From Streptococcus mitis (lineage in GTDB: Bacteria; Bacillota; Bacilli; Lactobacillales; Streptococcaceae), in assembly GCF_013305725.1 (NCBI RefSeq), contig NZ_CP047883.1, positions 723,001-787,000 on the forward strand: a DNA stretch of 64,000 bases, read 5' to 3'. Positions 41,823 through 50,721 of the stretch are shown here, piece after piece; the first letter of the stretch is position 1, and every line of letters begins with the position of its first letter. Position numbers and translations under genes: made by a program. The notes beneath the pieces are model-generated. The model ran no database searches and had not been told where the DNA came from. It saw nothing but the letters and a program-made list of their open reading frames with translations.

Positions 41823-42860
41823 ATGCTAGCCATTGAAGAAAGTCAGAAGTTGACTTTATCAAATTTACCGAGCCTGAGCCTTTTTACAGGGACAGATCAG
41901 GGTCAGTTTGAAGTTATGAAGAGTCAAGTATTGAAACAGATTGGTTATGATTCTGCTGACCTTAACTTTGCCTACTTTGATATGAAAGAAGTAGCTTACA
42001 AGGATGTGGAACTGGAGTTGGTCAGCCTTCCTTTCTTTGCAGATGAGAAAATCGTGATATTAGATTATTTTGTCGATATCACAACTGCTAAAAAGCGCTT
42101 TTTGACAGATGATGAGCTCAAGTCGTTTGAAGAATACCTTGACAATCCTTCGCCAACAACCAAGTTGTTGATATTTGCGGAAGGAAAGCTGGATAGCAAA
42201 AGACGGTTGGTTAAATTACTTAAGCGTGATGCCAAGGTTTTTGATGCAGTAGAAGCTAAAGAACAAGAACTGCGCCAGTATTTTCAAAAGTGGAGTCAGG
42301 AACAAGGCCTGCAGTTTGCCAATAATTCTTTTGAAAATCTCCTTATCAAGTCGGGTTTTCAATTTAGTGAAATCCATAAAAATCTCCTTTTTTTACAGTC
42401 CTATAAGGAAGACTCTGTTATCGAGGAAGAGGATATTGTTAACGCAATTCCCAAGACCTTACAGGACAATATTTTTGATTTAACTCAGTTTATTCTGACT
42501 AAAAAGATGGATCAGGCGCGAGATTTGGTTAGAGACTTGACCTTGCAAGGTGAAGATGAAATCAAATTGATTGCAGTCATGCTAGGACAATTTCGGACTT
42601 TTACTCAGGTGAAAATTTTGGCGGAGTCTGGACAAACAGAATCGCAGATTGCAAGTAGTTTAGGCAGTTTTCTGGGACGAAATCCCAATCCCTATCAAAT
42701 AAAGTTTGCGCTGAGGGATTCGCGAGGACTTTCCTTGAGCTTTTTGAAGCAAGCTATTTCTTATTTAATTGAGACAGACTATCAGATTAAAACAGGTCTT
42801 TATGAAAAAGGTTTCCTTTTTGAAAAGGCACTCATACAGATTGCTAGTCAGGTAAATTGA
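41823..42860 (+). CDS. holA: DNA polymerase III subunit delta
   Basis: 345 residues. The clamp-loader delta subunit, which opens the beta clamp. N-terminal ATPase-like fold without a Walker lysine (LFTGTDQGQFEVMKSQVLKQ). Mid-region KLLIFAEGKLDSKRRLVKLLKR and the C-terminal RNPNPYQIKFALRDSRGLS, then ALIQIASQVN, are typical of Gram-positive HolA. A RUP repeat begins immediately after the stop codon. Confidence 0.9.
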   Translation: MLAIEESQKLTLSNLPSLSLFTGTDQGQFEVMKSQVLKQIGYDSADLNFAYFDMKEVAYKDVELELVSLPFFADEKIVILDYFVDITTAKKRFLTDDELKSFEEYLDNPSPTTKLLIFAEGKLDSKRRLVKLLKRDAKVFDAVEAKEQELRQYFQKWSQEQGLQFANNSFENLLIKSGFQFSEIHKNLLFLQSYKEDSVIEEEDIVNAIPKTLQDNIFDLTQFILTKKMDQARDLVRDLTLQGEDEIKLIAVMLGQFRTFTQVKILAESGQTESQIASSLGSFLGRNPNPYQIKFALRDSRGLSLSFLKQAISYLIETDYQIKTGLYEKGFLFEKALIQIASQVN

Positions 42861-42963
42861 TACTCTTCGAAAATCAAATTCAAACCACGTCAACGTCGCC
42901 TTGCCGTACTCAAGTACAGCCTGCGGCTAGTTTCCTAGTTTGCTCTTTGATTTTCATTGAGTA
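42861..42963 (+). repeat. RUP interspersed repeat (copy 4)
   Basis: 103 bp, TACTCTTCGAAAATC to GATTTTCATTGAGTA, same orientation as copy 1 and very similar to it. Its first base follows the holA stop codon directly. Confidence 0.87.
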
Positions 42964-42987
42964 TGATATTATTTTGGAAACTACAAC

Positions 42988-43020
42988 CCGCGTCAGGACT
43001 ATCTTGTCGTGGGTTTCTTA
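42988..43020 (+). terminator. terminator downstream of holA/RUP
   Basis: CAACCCGCG / CGTGGGTT arms with a ~14-base loop, then TTCTT. Moderate quality. Confidence 0.55.
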
Positions 43021-43048
43021 GTGATTTCTTCATCTATAAGCAAAAAAC

Positions 43049-43077
43049 TTGAAAAAAGTGAATGTTTGCGTTATCAT
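43049..43077 (+). promoter_or_regulatory. sodA promoter
   Basis: TTGAAA, a 17-bp spacer and TATCAT, 30 bases before the sodA start. Confidence 0.6.
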
Positions 43078-43108
43078 TTTCATATAGAAAGAAAAAGAGG
43101 TATTACAG

Positions 43109-43714
43109 ATGGCTATTATCTTACCAGATCTTCCATATGCATACGACGCTTTGGAACCATACATCGATGCGGAAACAATGCACTTGCACCATGACAAACA
43201 CCATCAAACTTATGTCAACAATGCTAATGCAGCTCTTGAAAAACACCCTGAAATCGGTGAAGATCTTGAAGCCTTGCTTGCTGATGTAGAATCTATTCCA
43301 GCTGATATCCGTCAAGCACTTATCAACAACGGTGGTGGACACTTGAACCACGCTCTTTTCTGGGAATTGATGACTCCTGAAAAAACAGCTCCATCAGCAG
43401 AACTTGCAGTAGCAATCGATGCAACATTTGGTTCATTTGAAGAATTCCAAGCAGCCTTCACTGCAGCAGCAACAACTCGTTTTGGTTCTGGCTGGGCATG
43501 GTTGGTTGTCAACAAAGAAGGGAAACTTGAAGTGACTTCAACAGCAAACCAAGACACACCAATCTCAGAAGGCAAAAAACCAATCTTGGGCTTGGACGTT
43601 TGGGAACATGCTTACTACGTGAAATACCGCAACGTGCGTCCTGACTACATCAAAGCTTTCTTCTCAGTGATCAACTGGAACAAAGTAGATGAATTGTACA
43701 CAGCTGCTAAATAA
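43109..43714 (+). CDS. sodA: superoxide dismutase, Mn/Fe type
   Basis: 201 residues. It dismutates superoxide; the Mn form is usual in streptococci. Metal ligands are visible as H27 in [14 protein letters not shown]81 in [14 protein letters not shown], and D163 and H167 in [14 protein letters not shown]. Codon bias is high. It stands alone between its promoter and two hairpins. Confidence 0.96.
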   Translation: MAIILPDLPYAYDALEPYIDAETMHLHHDKHHQTYVNNANAALEKHPEIGEDLEALLADVESIPADIRQALINNGGGHLNHALFWELMTPEKTAPSAELAVAIDATFGSFEEFQAAFTAAATTRFGSGWAWLVVNKEGKLEVTSTANQDTPISEGKKPILGLDVWEHAYYVKYRNVRPDYIKAFFSVINWNKVDELYTAAK

Positions 43715-43766
43715 TGATAGTTGGAGGGAAGAATTGTTCTTCTCTTTTTAAGGTTATATTATTTTG

Positions 43767-43792
43767 GTCTGACAAAATCGTCAGACTTTTTT
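43767..43792 (+). terminator. sodA terminator
   Basis: GTCTGAC-AAAATC-GTCAGAC then TTTTTT. A smaller hairpin (GAAGAA/TTCTTC, 43730-43752) precedes it. Confidence 0.85.
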
Positions 43793-43870
43793 CATTTTTA
43801 TGAGAAACGTGCTAACTGCTAGAAATTATGGTAGAATAAAGTATTAAGTAATCGTGAAAAAAGGATATCT

Positions 43871-44401
43871 ATGCGAAAAGAAATTGCACCTGAATTATAC
43901 AACTATAACAAGTTTCCTGGTCCTGAGTTTCATTTACATGGGGACAAGGTCGAAACGGAAGGGATAGCTTTTTCCTTGGTGGAAAATATCAAGGATGCCT
44001 TTGATGTGACGGCTTTTAATCAGCGTTTTTCAGAAGTCTTAACCAAGTTTGATTATATCGTGGGAGATTGGAGCAACGAACAGCTTCGCCTACGAGGTTT
44101 TTACAAGGATGACCGAACAGAAGAAAAACTTGAAAAAATCAGTCGTTTACAAGACTACCTTTTAGAGTATTGTAGTTATGGTTGTGCTTATTTTGTCTTA
44201 GAAAATGAAGCCCCTAAGCGAGCATCGTTTGACAAGAAAATGCGTAAGAAGGAAGAAGAAACACCTTCTAAAAAAGGAAAGAAACCGGCTCAAACCAAAC
44301 GAAAACCGAATGCAGATAAGAAAAATAGACGTCGTCAGAAAGACCAGCATTCTCAGAAAGAGGACAAGGGACAACGTCATTTTGTCATTCGTCAGAAGTG
44401 A
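43871..44401 (+). CDS. YutD-like protein (DUF1027)
   Basis: 176 residues. The first ~115 residues form a conserved domain (FHLHGDKVETEGIAFSLVEN, then VGDWSNEQLRLRGFY and YCSYGCAYFVLEN) of the YutD family found across Firmicutes. The remaining ~60 residues are a lysine/arginine-rich low-complexity tail (KKGKKPAQTKRKPNADKKNR) that may bind nucleic acid. It lies 20 bases before rlmN and is probably cotranscribed with it. The function is unknown. Confidence 0.8.
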   Translation: MRKEIAPELYNYNKFPGPEFHLHGDKVETEGIAFSLVENIKDAFDVTAFNQRFSEVLTKFDYIVGDWSNEQLRLRGFYKDDRTEEKLEKISRLQDYLLEYCSYGCAYFVLENEAPKRASFDKKMRKKEEETPSKKGKKPAQTKRKPNADKKNRRRQKDQHSQKEDKGQRHFVIRQK

Positions 44402-44421
44402 GTAGAGAATAAGGAGAAGAA

Positions 44422-45507
44422 ATGAAACCGTCAATTTATAGTTTAACACGTCAAACCATGCAGGAATGGGTTTTGGAGCAGGGAGAAAAGAAATTCCGTG
44501 CAGATCAAATCTGGGAATGGCTTTACCGTAAACGTGTCCAGTCATTTGAAGAGATGACCAATCTTTCCAAGGATTTGATTGCTAAGCTTAATGACCAGTT
44601 CGTGGTCAATCCCTTGAAACAACGTATCGTTCAAGAGTCTGCTGATGGGACAGTTAAATATCTTTTTGAATTGCCTGATGGTATGTTGATTGAGACAGTA
44701 CTCATGCGTCAACACTATGGTTTGTCAGTCTGTGTGACCACTCAGGTTGGCTGTAATATCGGTTGTACCTTCTGCGCTTCTGGTTTGATTAAGAAACAAC
44801 GTGACCTCAATAATGGGGAAATCGTAGCGCAAATCATGCTGGTTCAGAAATACTTTGATGAGCGTGGTCAGGACGAACGCGTCAGCCATATCGTTGTCAT
44901 GGGTATCGGTGAGCCCTTTGATAACTACAACAATGTCTTGAATTTCGTCCGTACTATCAATGATGACAAGGGAATGGCAATCGGTGCTCGTCACATCACT
45001 GTTTCTACCTCAGGTTTGGCCCATAAAATTCGTGACTTTGCTAATGAAGGCGTCCAGGTCAATCTGGCTGTTTCCCTTCACGCACCCAATAATGAATTGC
45101 GCTCAAGCATCATGAAGATTAACCGTGCCTTTCCGATTGAAAAACTCTTTGCTGCTATTGAGTACTACATCGAAACAACAAATCGTCGTGTGACCTTTGA
45201 GTATATCATGCTCAATGAAGTCAATGATGGTGTAGAACAAGCCTTGGAATTGGCTGAATTGCTCAAGAATATCAAGAAATTGTCTTATGTAAACTTGATT
45301 CCTTATAACCCAGTTAGTGAGCATGACCAATATAGCCGTAGTCCTAAAGAGCGCGTCCTGGCCTTCTATGATACGCTTAAGAAAAAAGGGGTTAACTGTG
45401 TTGTTCGTCAAGAGCATGGTACTGATATTGATGCAGCTTGTGGACAATTGCGCTCTAATACAATGAAACGTGACCGCCAGAAAGCAGTTGCAGCAGTCAA
45501 TCCTTAA
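44422..45507 (+). CDS. rlmN: dual-specificity RNA methyltransferase RlmN
   Basis: 361 residues. A radical SAM enzyme that makes m2A2503 in 23S rRNA and m2A37 in some tRNAs. The [4Fe-4S] motif is [12 protein letters not shown] (CxxxCxxC). The C-terminal methyl-carrying cysteine is in [12 protein letters not shown]. The N-terminal [15 protein letters not shown] is the helical RNA-binding domain. The stop overlaps the next start by one base. Confidence 0.95.
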   Translation: MKPSIYSLTRQTMQEWVLEQGEKKFRADQIWEWLYRKRVQSFEEMTNLSKDLIAKLNDQFVVNPLKQRIVQESADGTVKYLFELPDGMLIETVLMRQHYGLSVCVTTQVGCNIGCTFCASGLIKKQRDLNNGEIVAQIMLVQKYFDERGQDERVSHIVVMGIGEPFDNYNNVLNFVRTINDDKGMAIGARHITVSTSGLAHKIRDFANEGVQVNLAVSLHAPNNELRSSIMKINRAFPIEKLFAAIEYYIETTNRRVTFEYIMLNEVNDGVEQALELAELLKNIKKLSYVNLIPYNPVSEHDQYSRSPKERVLAFYDTLKKKGVNCVVRQEHGTDIDAACGQLRSNTMKRDRQKAVAAVNP

Positions 45508-45989
45508 TGATGAAGAAGACTTATAATCATATTTTGGTCTGGGGAGTCATTTTCTATAGTATTTGTATCGTTTACTTTTGCTTTACTCCTCAAGAACATT
45601 CTCCCGTGGGGGTGGAAACTCCAGGTATTCAGCATCTTGGACGCCTGGTTTTTCTTTTGACTCCTTTCAATTCTTTCTGGAAACTGGGCGAAGTGAGTGA
45701 CATAGGACAATTATGTTGGCTTTTTCTACAAAATATCCTCAATGTCTTCTTGCTTTTTCCTCTGATTTTCCAACTCCTTTATCTCCTTCCAAACTTGCGG
45801 AAAACAAAAAAGGTCCTTCTTTTTAGTTTTCTAGTGAGTCTTGGAATCGAGTGTACGCAGTTAGTCTTGGACTTTTTCTTTGATTTTAATCGCGTCTTTG
45901 AAATTGATGATTTGTGGACCAATACCTTGGGTGGCTATCTAGCTTGGCTCCTCTATAAACGATTATATAAAAACAAGATAAGGAATTAA
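45507..45989 (+). CDS. VanZ-like membrane protein
   Basis: 160 residues with four or five membrane segments. It has the VanZ family pattern: an N-terminal helix followed by FTPQE, then LVFLLTPFNSFW, IECTQLVLDFFF and RVFEIDDLWTNTLGGYLAWLLY. VanZ confers low-level teicoplanin resistance in enterococcal vanA clusters, but chromosomal homologues have no known substrate. It is coupled to rlmN (ATG at the rlmN stop) and ends one base before the ABC-F gene. Confidence 0.82.
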   Translation: MMKKTYNHILVWGVIFYSICIVYFCFTPQEHSPVGVETPGIQHLGRLVFLLTPFNSFWKLGEVSDIGQLCWLFLQNILNVFLLFPLIFQLLYLLPNLRKTKKVLLFSFLVSLGIECTQLVLDFFFDFNRVFEIDDLWTNTLGGYLAWLLYKRLYKNKIRN

Positions 45990-45990
45990 A

Positions 45991-47532
45991 ATGAGTATTT
46001 TAGAAGTTAAAAATCTGAGTCACGGTTTTGGTGACCGTGCAATTTTTGAAGATGTGTCCTTCCGTCTCCTCAAGGGAGAACATATCGGTCTGGTCGGTGC
46101 CAATGGTGAAGGAAAATCAACCTTTATGAGCATCGTGACTGGTAAGATGTTGCCAGATGAAGGGAAGGTTGAGTGGTCCAAATATGTGACCGCTGGTTAC
46201 TTGGATCAGCACTCCGTCCTTGCTGAAGGGCAGTCGGTACGTGATGTTCTCCGTACAGCCTTTGATGAGCTTTTCAAAGCGGAAGCCCGTATCAATGACC
46301 TCTATATGGAAATGGCTGAAGACGGTGCGGATGTTGATGCTCTCATGGAAGAAGTTGGCGAACTGCAAGATCGTTTAGAGAGTCGTGATTTCTATACCTT
46401 GGATGCTAAGATTGACGAAGTAGCGCGTGCCCTTGGTGTCATGGACTTTGGCATGGATACAGATGTAACTTCTTTGTCAGGTGGGCAAAGAACCAAGGTG
46501 CTTTTGGCAAAACTCCTCCTTGAAAAGCCCGATATCTTGCTTTTGGACGAGCCAACCAACTACTTGGATGCTGAGCATATTGACTGGCTCAAGCGCTATC
46601 TCCAAAACTATGAGAATGCCTTTGTCCTTATTTCACACGATATTCCATTCTTGAACGATGTTATCAATATCGTCTATCATGTGGAAAATCAACAGCTGAC
46701 GCGTTACTCTGGTGACTACTACCAGTTCCAAGAAGTCTATGCTATGAAGAAATCTCAGCTAGAGGCAGCCTACGAACGTCAGCAGAAAGAAATTGCGGAC
46801 CTTAAGGACTTTGTTGCCCGAAACAAAGCGCGTGTTGCAACACGAAACATGGCCATGTCTCGTCAGAAGAAATTGGATAAGATGGATATTATCGAATTAC
46901 AAAGTGAGAAACCAAAACCATCCTTTGATTTCAAATCAGCTCGTACGCCAGGGCGCTTTATCTTCCAAGCCAAGGATTTGCAAATTGGTTATGATCGTCC
47001 TCTGACCAAGCCTTTAAATCTTACCTTTGAACGTAATCAAAAGGTTGCTATTATCGGGGCAAATGGTATCGGGAAAACAACTCTCTTGAAGTCCCTATTG
47101 GGCATTATTCCACCAATCGCTGGAGAGGTTGAACGTGGAGACTACCTAGAACTTGGCTACTTTGAACAAGAAGTAGAAGGTGGCAATCGTCAAACACCAC
47201 TAGAGGCTGTTTGGAATGCCTTTCCAGCTCTTAACCAAGCAGAAGTTCGTGCAGCCCTTGCCCGTTGTGGTTTGACAACTAAGCATATCGAAAGCCAAAT
47301 TCAGGTCTTGTCAGGTGGGGAACAAGCCAAGGTTCGTTTCTGTCTCTTGATGAATCGTGAAAACAACGTTTTAGTGCTGGACGAGCCGACCAACCATTTG
47401 GATGTGGATGCCAAGGATGAACTCAAACGCGCTCTCAAAGAATACAAGGGATCTATCCTTATGGTCTGCCATGAACCAGACTTCTATGAAGGCTGGATGG
47501 ACCAAATATGGGATTTTAATAATCTAACTTAA
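45991..47532 (+). CDS. ABC-F family ATPase (ribosome-associated type)
   Basis: 513 residues with two ATPase domains and no membrane segments. The first has GANGEGKST, LSGGQRTKVLLAK and LLLDEPTNYLD. The second has GANGIGKTT, LSGGEQAKVRFC and LVLDEPTNHLD. The inter-domain linker (about 250-300, AYERQQKEIADLKDFVARNK) is the charged helical hairpin that reaches the ribosomal P site in this family. It looks like a housekeeping YkpA/YbiT-type member rather than a dedicated resistance protein. Confidence 0.88.
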   Translation: MSILEVKNLSHGFGDRAIFEDVSFRLLKGEHIGLVGANGEGKSTFMSIVTGKMLPDEGKVEWSKYVTAGYLDQHSVLAEGQSVRDVLRTAFDELFKAEARINDLYMEMAEDGADVDALMEEVGELQDRLESRDFYTLDAKIDEVARALGVMDFGMDTDVTSLSGGQRTKVLLAKLLLEKPDILLLDEPTNYLDAEHIDWLKRYLQNYENAFVLISHDIPFLNDVINIVYHVENQQLTRYSGDYYQFQEVYAMKKSQLEAAYERQQKEIADLKDFVARNKARVATRNMAMSRQKKLDKMDIIELQSEKPKPSFDFKSARTPGRFIFQAKDLQIGYDRPLTKPLNLTFERNQKVAIIGANGIGKTTLLKSLLGIIPPIAGEVERGDYLELGYFEQEVEGGNRQTPLEAVWNAFPALNQAEVRAALARCGLTTKHIESQIQVLSGGEQAKVRFCLLMNRENNVLVLDEPTNHLDVDAKDELKRALKEYKGSILMVCHEPDFYEGWMDQIWDFNNLT

Positions 47533-47544
47533 AAATGAGGACAA

Positions 47545-47579
47545 AAAAATACAGTACCGAATGTGGATACTGTATTTTT
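47545..47579. terminator. bidirectional terminator between ABC-F gene and slrA
   Basis: AAAAATACAGTA / TACTGTATTTTT with an eleven-base loop. It serves both converging genes. Confidence 0.88.
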
Positions 47580-47584
47580 GGTTT

Positions 47585-48388
47585 TTAAGATTTAAAATCG
47601 TAGTCTTTCACCACTTCGATGCTGTCGATTGTGATAGCAGTAGTTGGCTTGTCTTTTTCATCTTTTTCGGCTTTGGCAATTTTATCTACAACATCCATAC
47701 CGTCAATCACTTGACCAAATACGGGGTGTTTGCCATCTAGACTAGGGTTTCCCCCTTCTTTATAGGCTTCGATGATTTTCTTTGGATACTTGTTTGTAGG
47801 GAGTTTAGCAGAGGTATCTGTAGAGTTTTGGTTGATGAAGAATTGGCTACCGTTGGTGTTTGGTTGACCAGTATTAGCCATAGAAAGAGCACCACGGATG
47901 TTATAGAGATAAGGAGTAATCTCGTTCTTGAAACCAGTTCCCTTATCTTTTGTCTTATCCTTGTCATGCCAGATGGACTGACCACCTGTACCGTCTCCCT
48001 TTGGATCTCCAGTTTGAACCATGAAGCCATCGATGACACGGTGGAAGGTAATGCCGTTATAGTAGCCTTCTTTGGCATGAGTGAGGAAGTTTTCAACCGC
48101 TAAAGGAGCGAGTTTAGGGAAGAGTTTGATACGGATATCTCCTTGATTTGTGTGGAGAATCACTTCAGCTTCATCTTCAGCAACTTCTTTAGATAGTTGT
48201 GGGAAATTGGCGTTTTCGTTTGTTAAAGCATCGTTTAACTCCTTGGCAGATTGGGCAGCTGCTTTGGAACTTTCTTCAGCAGCAAGACTGGAATCAACAT
48301 AGTCATCACCACGCAAACTACGTTGGATGTTGCTACATCCAGCTAGAGCTACAGTGGATAGTAAAAGAAGTGTTGCTATTTTTTTCAT
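47585..48388 (-). CDS. slrA: lipoprotein peptidyl-prolyl isomerase SlrA (cyclophilin)
   Basis: 267 residues. The signal peptide and lipobox are [18 protein letters not shown] (lipidated Cys18). After a ~55-residue spacer comes a cyclophilin domain ([55 protein letters not shown]). It catalyses proline isomerisation in exported proteins at the outer membrane face. In pneumococcus SlrA contributes to colonisation. Confidence 0.93.
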   Translation of the reverse strand: MKKIATLLLLSTVALAGCSNIQRSLRGDDYVDSSLAAEESSKAAAQSAKELNDALTNENANFPQLSKEVAEDEAEVILHTNQGDIRIKLFPKLAPLAVENFLTHAKEGYYNGITFHRVIDGFMVQTGDPKGDGTGGQSIWHDKDKTKDKGTGFKNEITPYLYNIRGALSMANTGQPNTNGSQFFINQNSTDTSAKLPTNKYPKKIIEAYKEGGNPSLDGKHPVFGQVIDGMDVVDKIAKAEKDEKDKPTTAITIDSIEVVKDYDFKS

Positions 48389-48692
48389 TCTATTCCTCTC
48401 AAAAATTCATTTCTACCATTGTACCCTAAAAGGAAGGGGATTTCAAATATTAGTGACAAGACAGTTTAAGAGGAAGCTAACCAGAAAGTCGCTTGCTTAG
48501 GGGCATCAATGCCATAAGTATACTCAAAGTATTTTGGAACCAGATCTTAAGAAAGCTCGTAAAGCATCACAATTAGTAAACGTTAATTCGAAAGAATTAC
48601 TATATTTTAAAAGAGCACATTTTCAAAGGATTTTTTCTTTTGCCTTCAATTCCTAATTAATCAATGAATTTAATACTAGGTCTCGAAAAGAA
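48389..48692. other. intergenic region, no supported gene
   Basis: Roughly 300 bases. The slrA promoter region lies at its left end (reverse-strand TACAAT near 48420). The rest has short open stretches with stops on both strands and no ribosome binding site. It may hold an old gene relic, but I cannot name it. Confidence 0.45.
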
Positions 48693-48917
48693 TTATGCTT
48701 CCTCTTTCTGTCTGAGTTCAAAGAGGTCTTCTACTTTCAGATTAAAAACTTGAGCAATTTTAAGAGCCATTTCTAGCGAAGGGTTGTAACGATTATTTTC
48801 CAAGTGCAGAATTGTCTCGCGTCGCATGCCGATGCGGTCGGCTAACTCCTGCTGGGTCATGCCTGTGGACTCACGAACAGATTTGAGATTAGTAATAATC
48901 TTGCTTTCTTTGGCCAT
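48693..48917 (-). CDS. XRE-family (Cro/CI-type) transcriptional regulator
   Basis: 74 residues, essentially only a helix-turn-helix DNA-binding domain: NLKSVRESTGMTQQELADRIGMRRETILHLENNRYNPSLEMALKIAQVFNL. It lies two bases after the membrane protein gene on the reverse strand. Such compact regulators are often paired with a small membrane protein and autoregulate. Two near-identical 25-bp AT-rich repeats upstream of the operon (49517-49570) are likely operators. Confidence 0.87.
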   Translation of the reverse strand: MAKESKIITNLKSVRESTGMTQQELADRIGMRRETILHLENNRYNPSLEMALKIAQVFNLKVEDLFELRQKEEA

Positions 48918-48919
48918 GC

Positions 48920-49480
48920 TTATCCTCTACGTTCCAAGATAAAATAGACAACCGCAAAGATGCAAATCAAGACAGCTATGTTAATAAATATCTGTCCCAT
49001 GTAAAGAGTGAGAGACCCCATATACCCAATGATAACTGCTAGGATCATCAGTGCGCCTAGTATAAAAACAAACATCAAGCTAGTTGCCTTGGCTAAATTA
49101 GCATAAAAGCGTTCGTCCGGAGTTTCCTTGACATTTTTTAAAGAGAAAAAACCAAATATAATCACTTCAATAACGAGGCTAATTCCCAAAATCCATTCTT
49201 TAATACCAGAACTTACGCTAGGGGTCGCAACCCAAATTCCTACTGTATAAAAAATGCTTGCTGCAAACACAAGTATCGTGTAAAGCTTAGCAGACAAGTC
49301 AAAAATAATCTTTCCCTTATCTTTCTGACTCTTATGTAGCCAGCTACAAATAGCTACAATTTGACCTGTCACTGAAATACCAGTAATAACTAACTTGGGT
49401 CCCCAACTAAGATTAGAACCAAATAAAACAGTAAAATCAATAAAGAGAGCTACGGCAATCACTGCAATGAGGCCACGCAT
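48920..49480 (-). CDS. membrane protein paired with XRE regulator
   Basis: 186 residues (from the ATG at 49480) with five or six membrane segments and no catalytic motif. Small proteins of this type are often encoded with XRE regulators in Firmicutes. The start is doubtful. The only good ribosome binding site (AAAGGAG) serves an ATG at 49497 that is out of frame by one base after two A runs (A7 and A6). One extra A would give MKKIKKMRGL in frame. This may be a slippery on/off start or a recent mutation. Confidence 0.7.
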   Translation of the reverse strand: MRGLIAVIAVALFIDFTVLFGSNLSWGPKLVITGISVTGQIVAICSWLHKSQKDKGKIIFDLSAKLYTILVFAASIFYTVGIWVATPSVSSGIKEWILGISLVIEVIIFGFFSLKNVKETPDERFYANLAKATSLMFVFILGALMILAVIIGYMGSLTLYMGQIFINIAVLICIFAVVYFILERRG

Positions 49481-49516
49481 TTTTTGATTTTTTTCATGAT
49501 AGACTCCTTTTTTATT

Positions 49517-49570
49517 TTATAAATATATAACACTTAAATTTTATGTTATAAATATATCACATTTAAATTT
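49517..49570. promoter_or_regulatory. tandem 25-bp operator-like repeats
   Basis: Two direct repeats (49517-49541 and 49546-49570) sharing TTATAAATATAT at the left and TAAATTT at the right, 23 of 25 bases identical, 29 bases apart. They lie just upstream of the membrane protein/XRE operon in the promoter position, so autoregulation by the XRE protein is likely. Confidence 0.55.
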
Positions 49571-49757
49571 AGAAAGCAAGAATTTATGTGCCAAGGTGGC
49601 AATTATTTGGAAAATCTAGATACTCTATGAATCTCTACTTTTTTCTTAGACTGTTATAAAGTCTGTCAGAATAAGCTTTGTAGGTGTAGAAGTTAGTTTT
49701 TACAGAACTAAATTATTCTCCTATTTAGAATCTATTAATTCATATTTTATAAATTAA

Positions 49758-49901
49758 TTAGTAGATATCGTTCTTAAAATCCTTGATATTTCGTTTGGGA
49801 ACGGGCTTAGGATTTAGGAGCCAAGTATTCAAATCTCGTTCAGGCGATATGAAGGGTTTGACTTGGTGGTCTTTATAAAATGTTTCTAAAAAAGGATTCA
49901 T
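49758..49901 (-). CDS. small 47-residue hypothetical protein
   Basis: The reverse strand encodes MNPFLETFYKDHQVKPFISP, then ERDLNTWLLNPKPVPKRNIK and DFKNDIY. The composition is protein-like (prolines, aromatic residues, balanced charge) and unlike random AT-rich DNA. There is an ATG with AAAGAGAA upstream. It has no signal peptide, membrane helix or known motif. Function unknown; it could also be the tail of an ancestral longer gene. Confidence 0.5.
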   Translation of the reverse strand: MNPFLETFYKDHQVKPFISPERDLNTWLLNPKPVPKRNIKDFKNDIY

Positions 49902-49984
49902 GACATTCTCTTTCTGATTTTTCTTTAAAAATATAACAAATTTCTAAAAGGTTTAAGAATTTTATAGTCTGTCAAGTTTTTTTC

Positions 49985-50012
49985 TTGACACCTGCCAGAA
50001 ATCTGCTATAAT
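49985..50012 (+). promoter_or_regulatory. rpsP promoter
   Basis: TTGACA (49985-49990), a 16-bp spacer and TATAAT (50007-50012) preceded by TGC. A strong near-consensus promoter. Confidence 0.85.
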
Positions 50013-50076
50013 AGAACATGTGCTAAATAGCTTAGCTATTTCACCGAAATAAAAAATAAGAAAAGAGACTTTAAAA

Positions 50077-50349
50077 ATGGCAGTTAAAATCCGTTTGACT
50101 CGTATGGGTTCTAAGAAAAAACCTTTCTACCGTATCAACGTAGCAGATTCACGTTCACCACGTGACGGACGTTTCATCGAAACAGTTGGAACTTACAACC
50201 CACTTGTTGCTGAAAACCAAGTAACTTTGAAAGAAGACCGCGTTCTTGCATGGTTGGCTGATGGAGCTCAACCTTCAGATACAGTTCGCAACATCCTTTC
50301 AAAAGAAGGTGTATTGAAGAAATTCCACGATTCTAAATTCTCAAAATAA
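50077..50349 (+). CDS. rpsP: 30S ribosomal protein S16
   Basis: 90 residues. The N-terminus [35 protein letters not shown] is the S16 signature, which binds 16S rRNA early in assembly. Codon use is strongly biased. It is the first gene of a classical rpsP-khpA-rimM-trmD neighbourhood, here interrupted by two unrelated genes between khpA and rimM. Confidence 0.97.
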   Translation: MAVKIRLTRMGSKKKPFYRINVADSRSPRDGRFIETVGTYNPLVAENQVTLKEDRVLAWLADGAQPSDTVRNILSKEGVLKKFHDSKFSK

Positions 50350-50368
50350 GTTTAAAGTAGGTTGACAG

Positions 50369-50608
50369 ATGGATACGATTGAAAATCTCATTATTGCGAT
50401 TGTGAAACCCTTGATTTCACAACCAGATGCCTTAACTATCAAGATTGAAGATACACCAGAGTTTTTGGAATATCATTTGGATCTTGATCAAAGCGATGTG
50501 GGTCGTGTAATCGGTCGTAAGGGTCGCACTATTTCTGCGATAAGAACGATTGTCTACTCTGTCCCAACTGAAGACAAAAAAGTAAGAATCGTTATTGACG
50601 AAAAATAA
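50369..50608 (+). CDS. khpA: RNA-binding protein KhpA (KH domain)
   Basis: 79 residues, a single KH domain with the RNA-binding loop [20 protein letters not shown]. In pneumococcus KhpA forms a complex with KhpB (Jag/EloR) that controls cell elongation and binds many RNAs. It follows rpsP by 19 bases. A G-C rich hairpin (50613-50638) ends the transcript. Confidence 0.93.
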   Translation: MDTIENLIIAIVKPLISQPDALTIKIEDTPEFLEYHLDLDQSDVGRVIGRKGRTISAIRTIVYSVPTEDKKVRIVIDEK

Positions 50609-50612
50609 GAAG

Positions 50613-50640
50613 GGCGGGACGGATGTCTCGCTTTTTTTGT
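50613..50640 (+). terminator. rpsP-khpA terminator
   Basis: GCGGGAC-GGAT-GTCTCGC followed by a run of Ts. Confidence 0.78.
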
Positions 50641-50721
50641 GTGGAGAAGTGTAAAATAGCATCCATCAAGTAACAGCATAATCGGGATTTGGAAGGATTT
50701 TTGAAGGGGGACTGGAAAAGA

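Larger units (their letters stand above)
49481..50076. other. 596-bp intergenic region: operators, small ORF, rpsP promoter
   Basis: From left to right it holds the reverse-strand promoter and operator repeats, about 190 bases of AT-rich DNA with no identified signal, a 47-codon reverse-strand ORF (49758-49901), and the rpsP promoter (49985-50012). Confidence 0.6.

Noticed and set aside
48430..48690. Open stretches after slrA suggestive of a decayed basic protein (RQFKRKLTRKSLA)
   Set aside because: No start site, several stops in all frames and no recognised family, so not called as a pseudogene.
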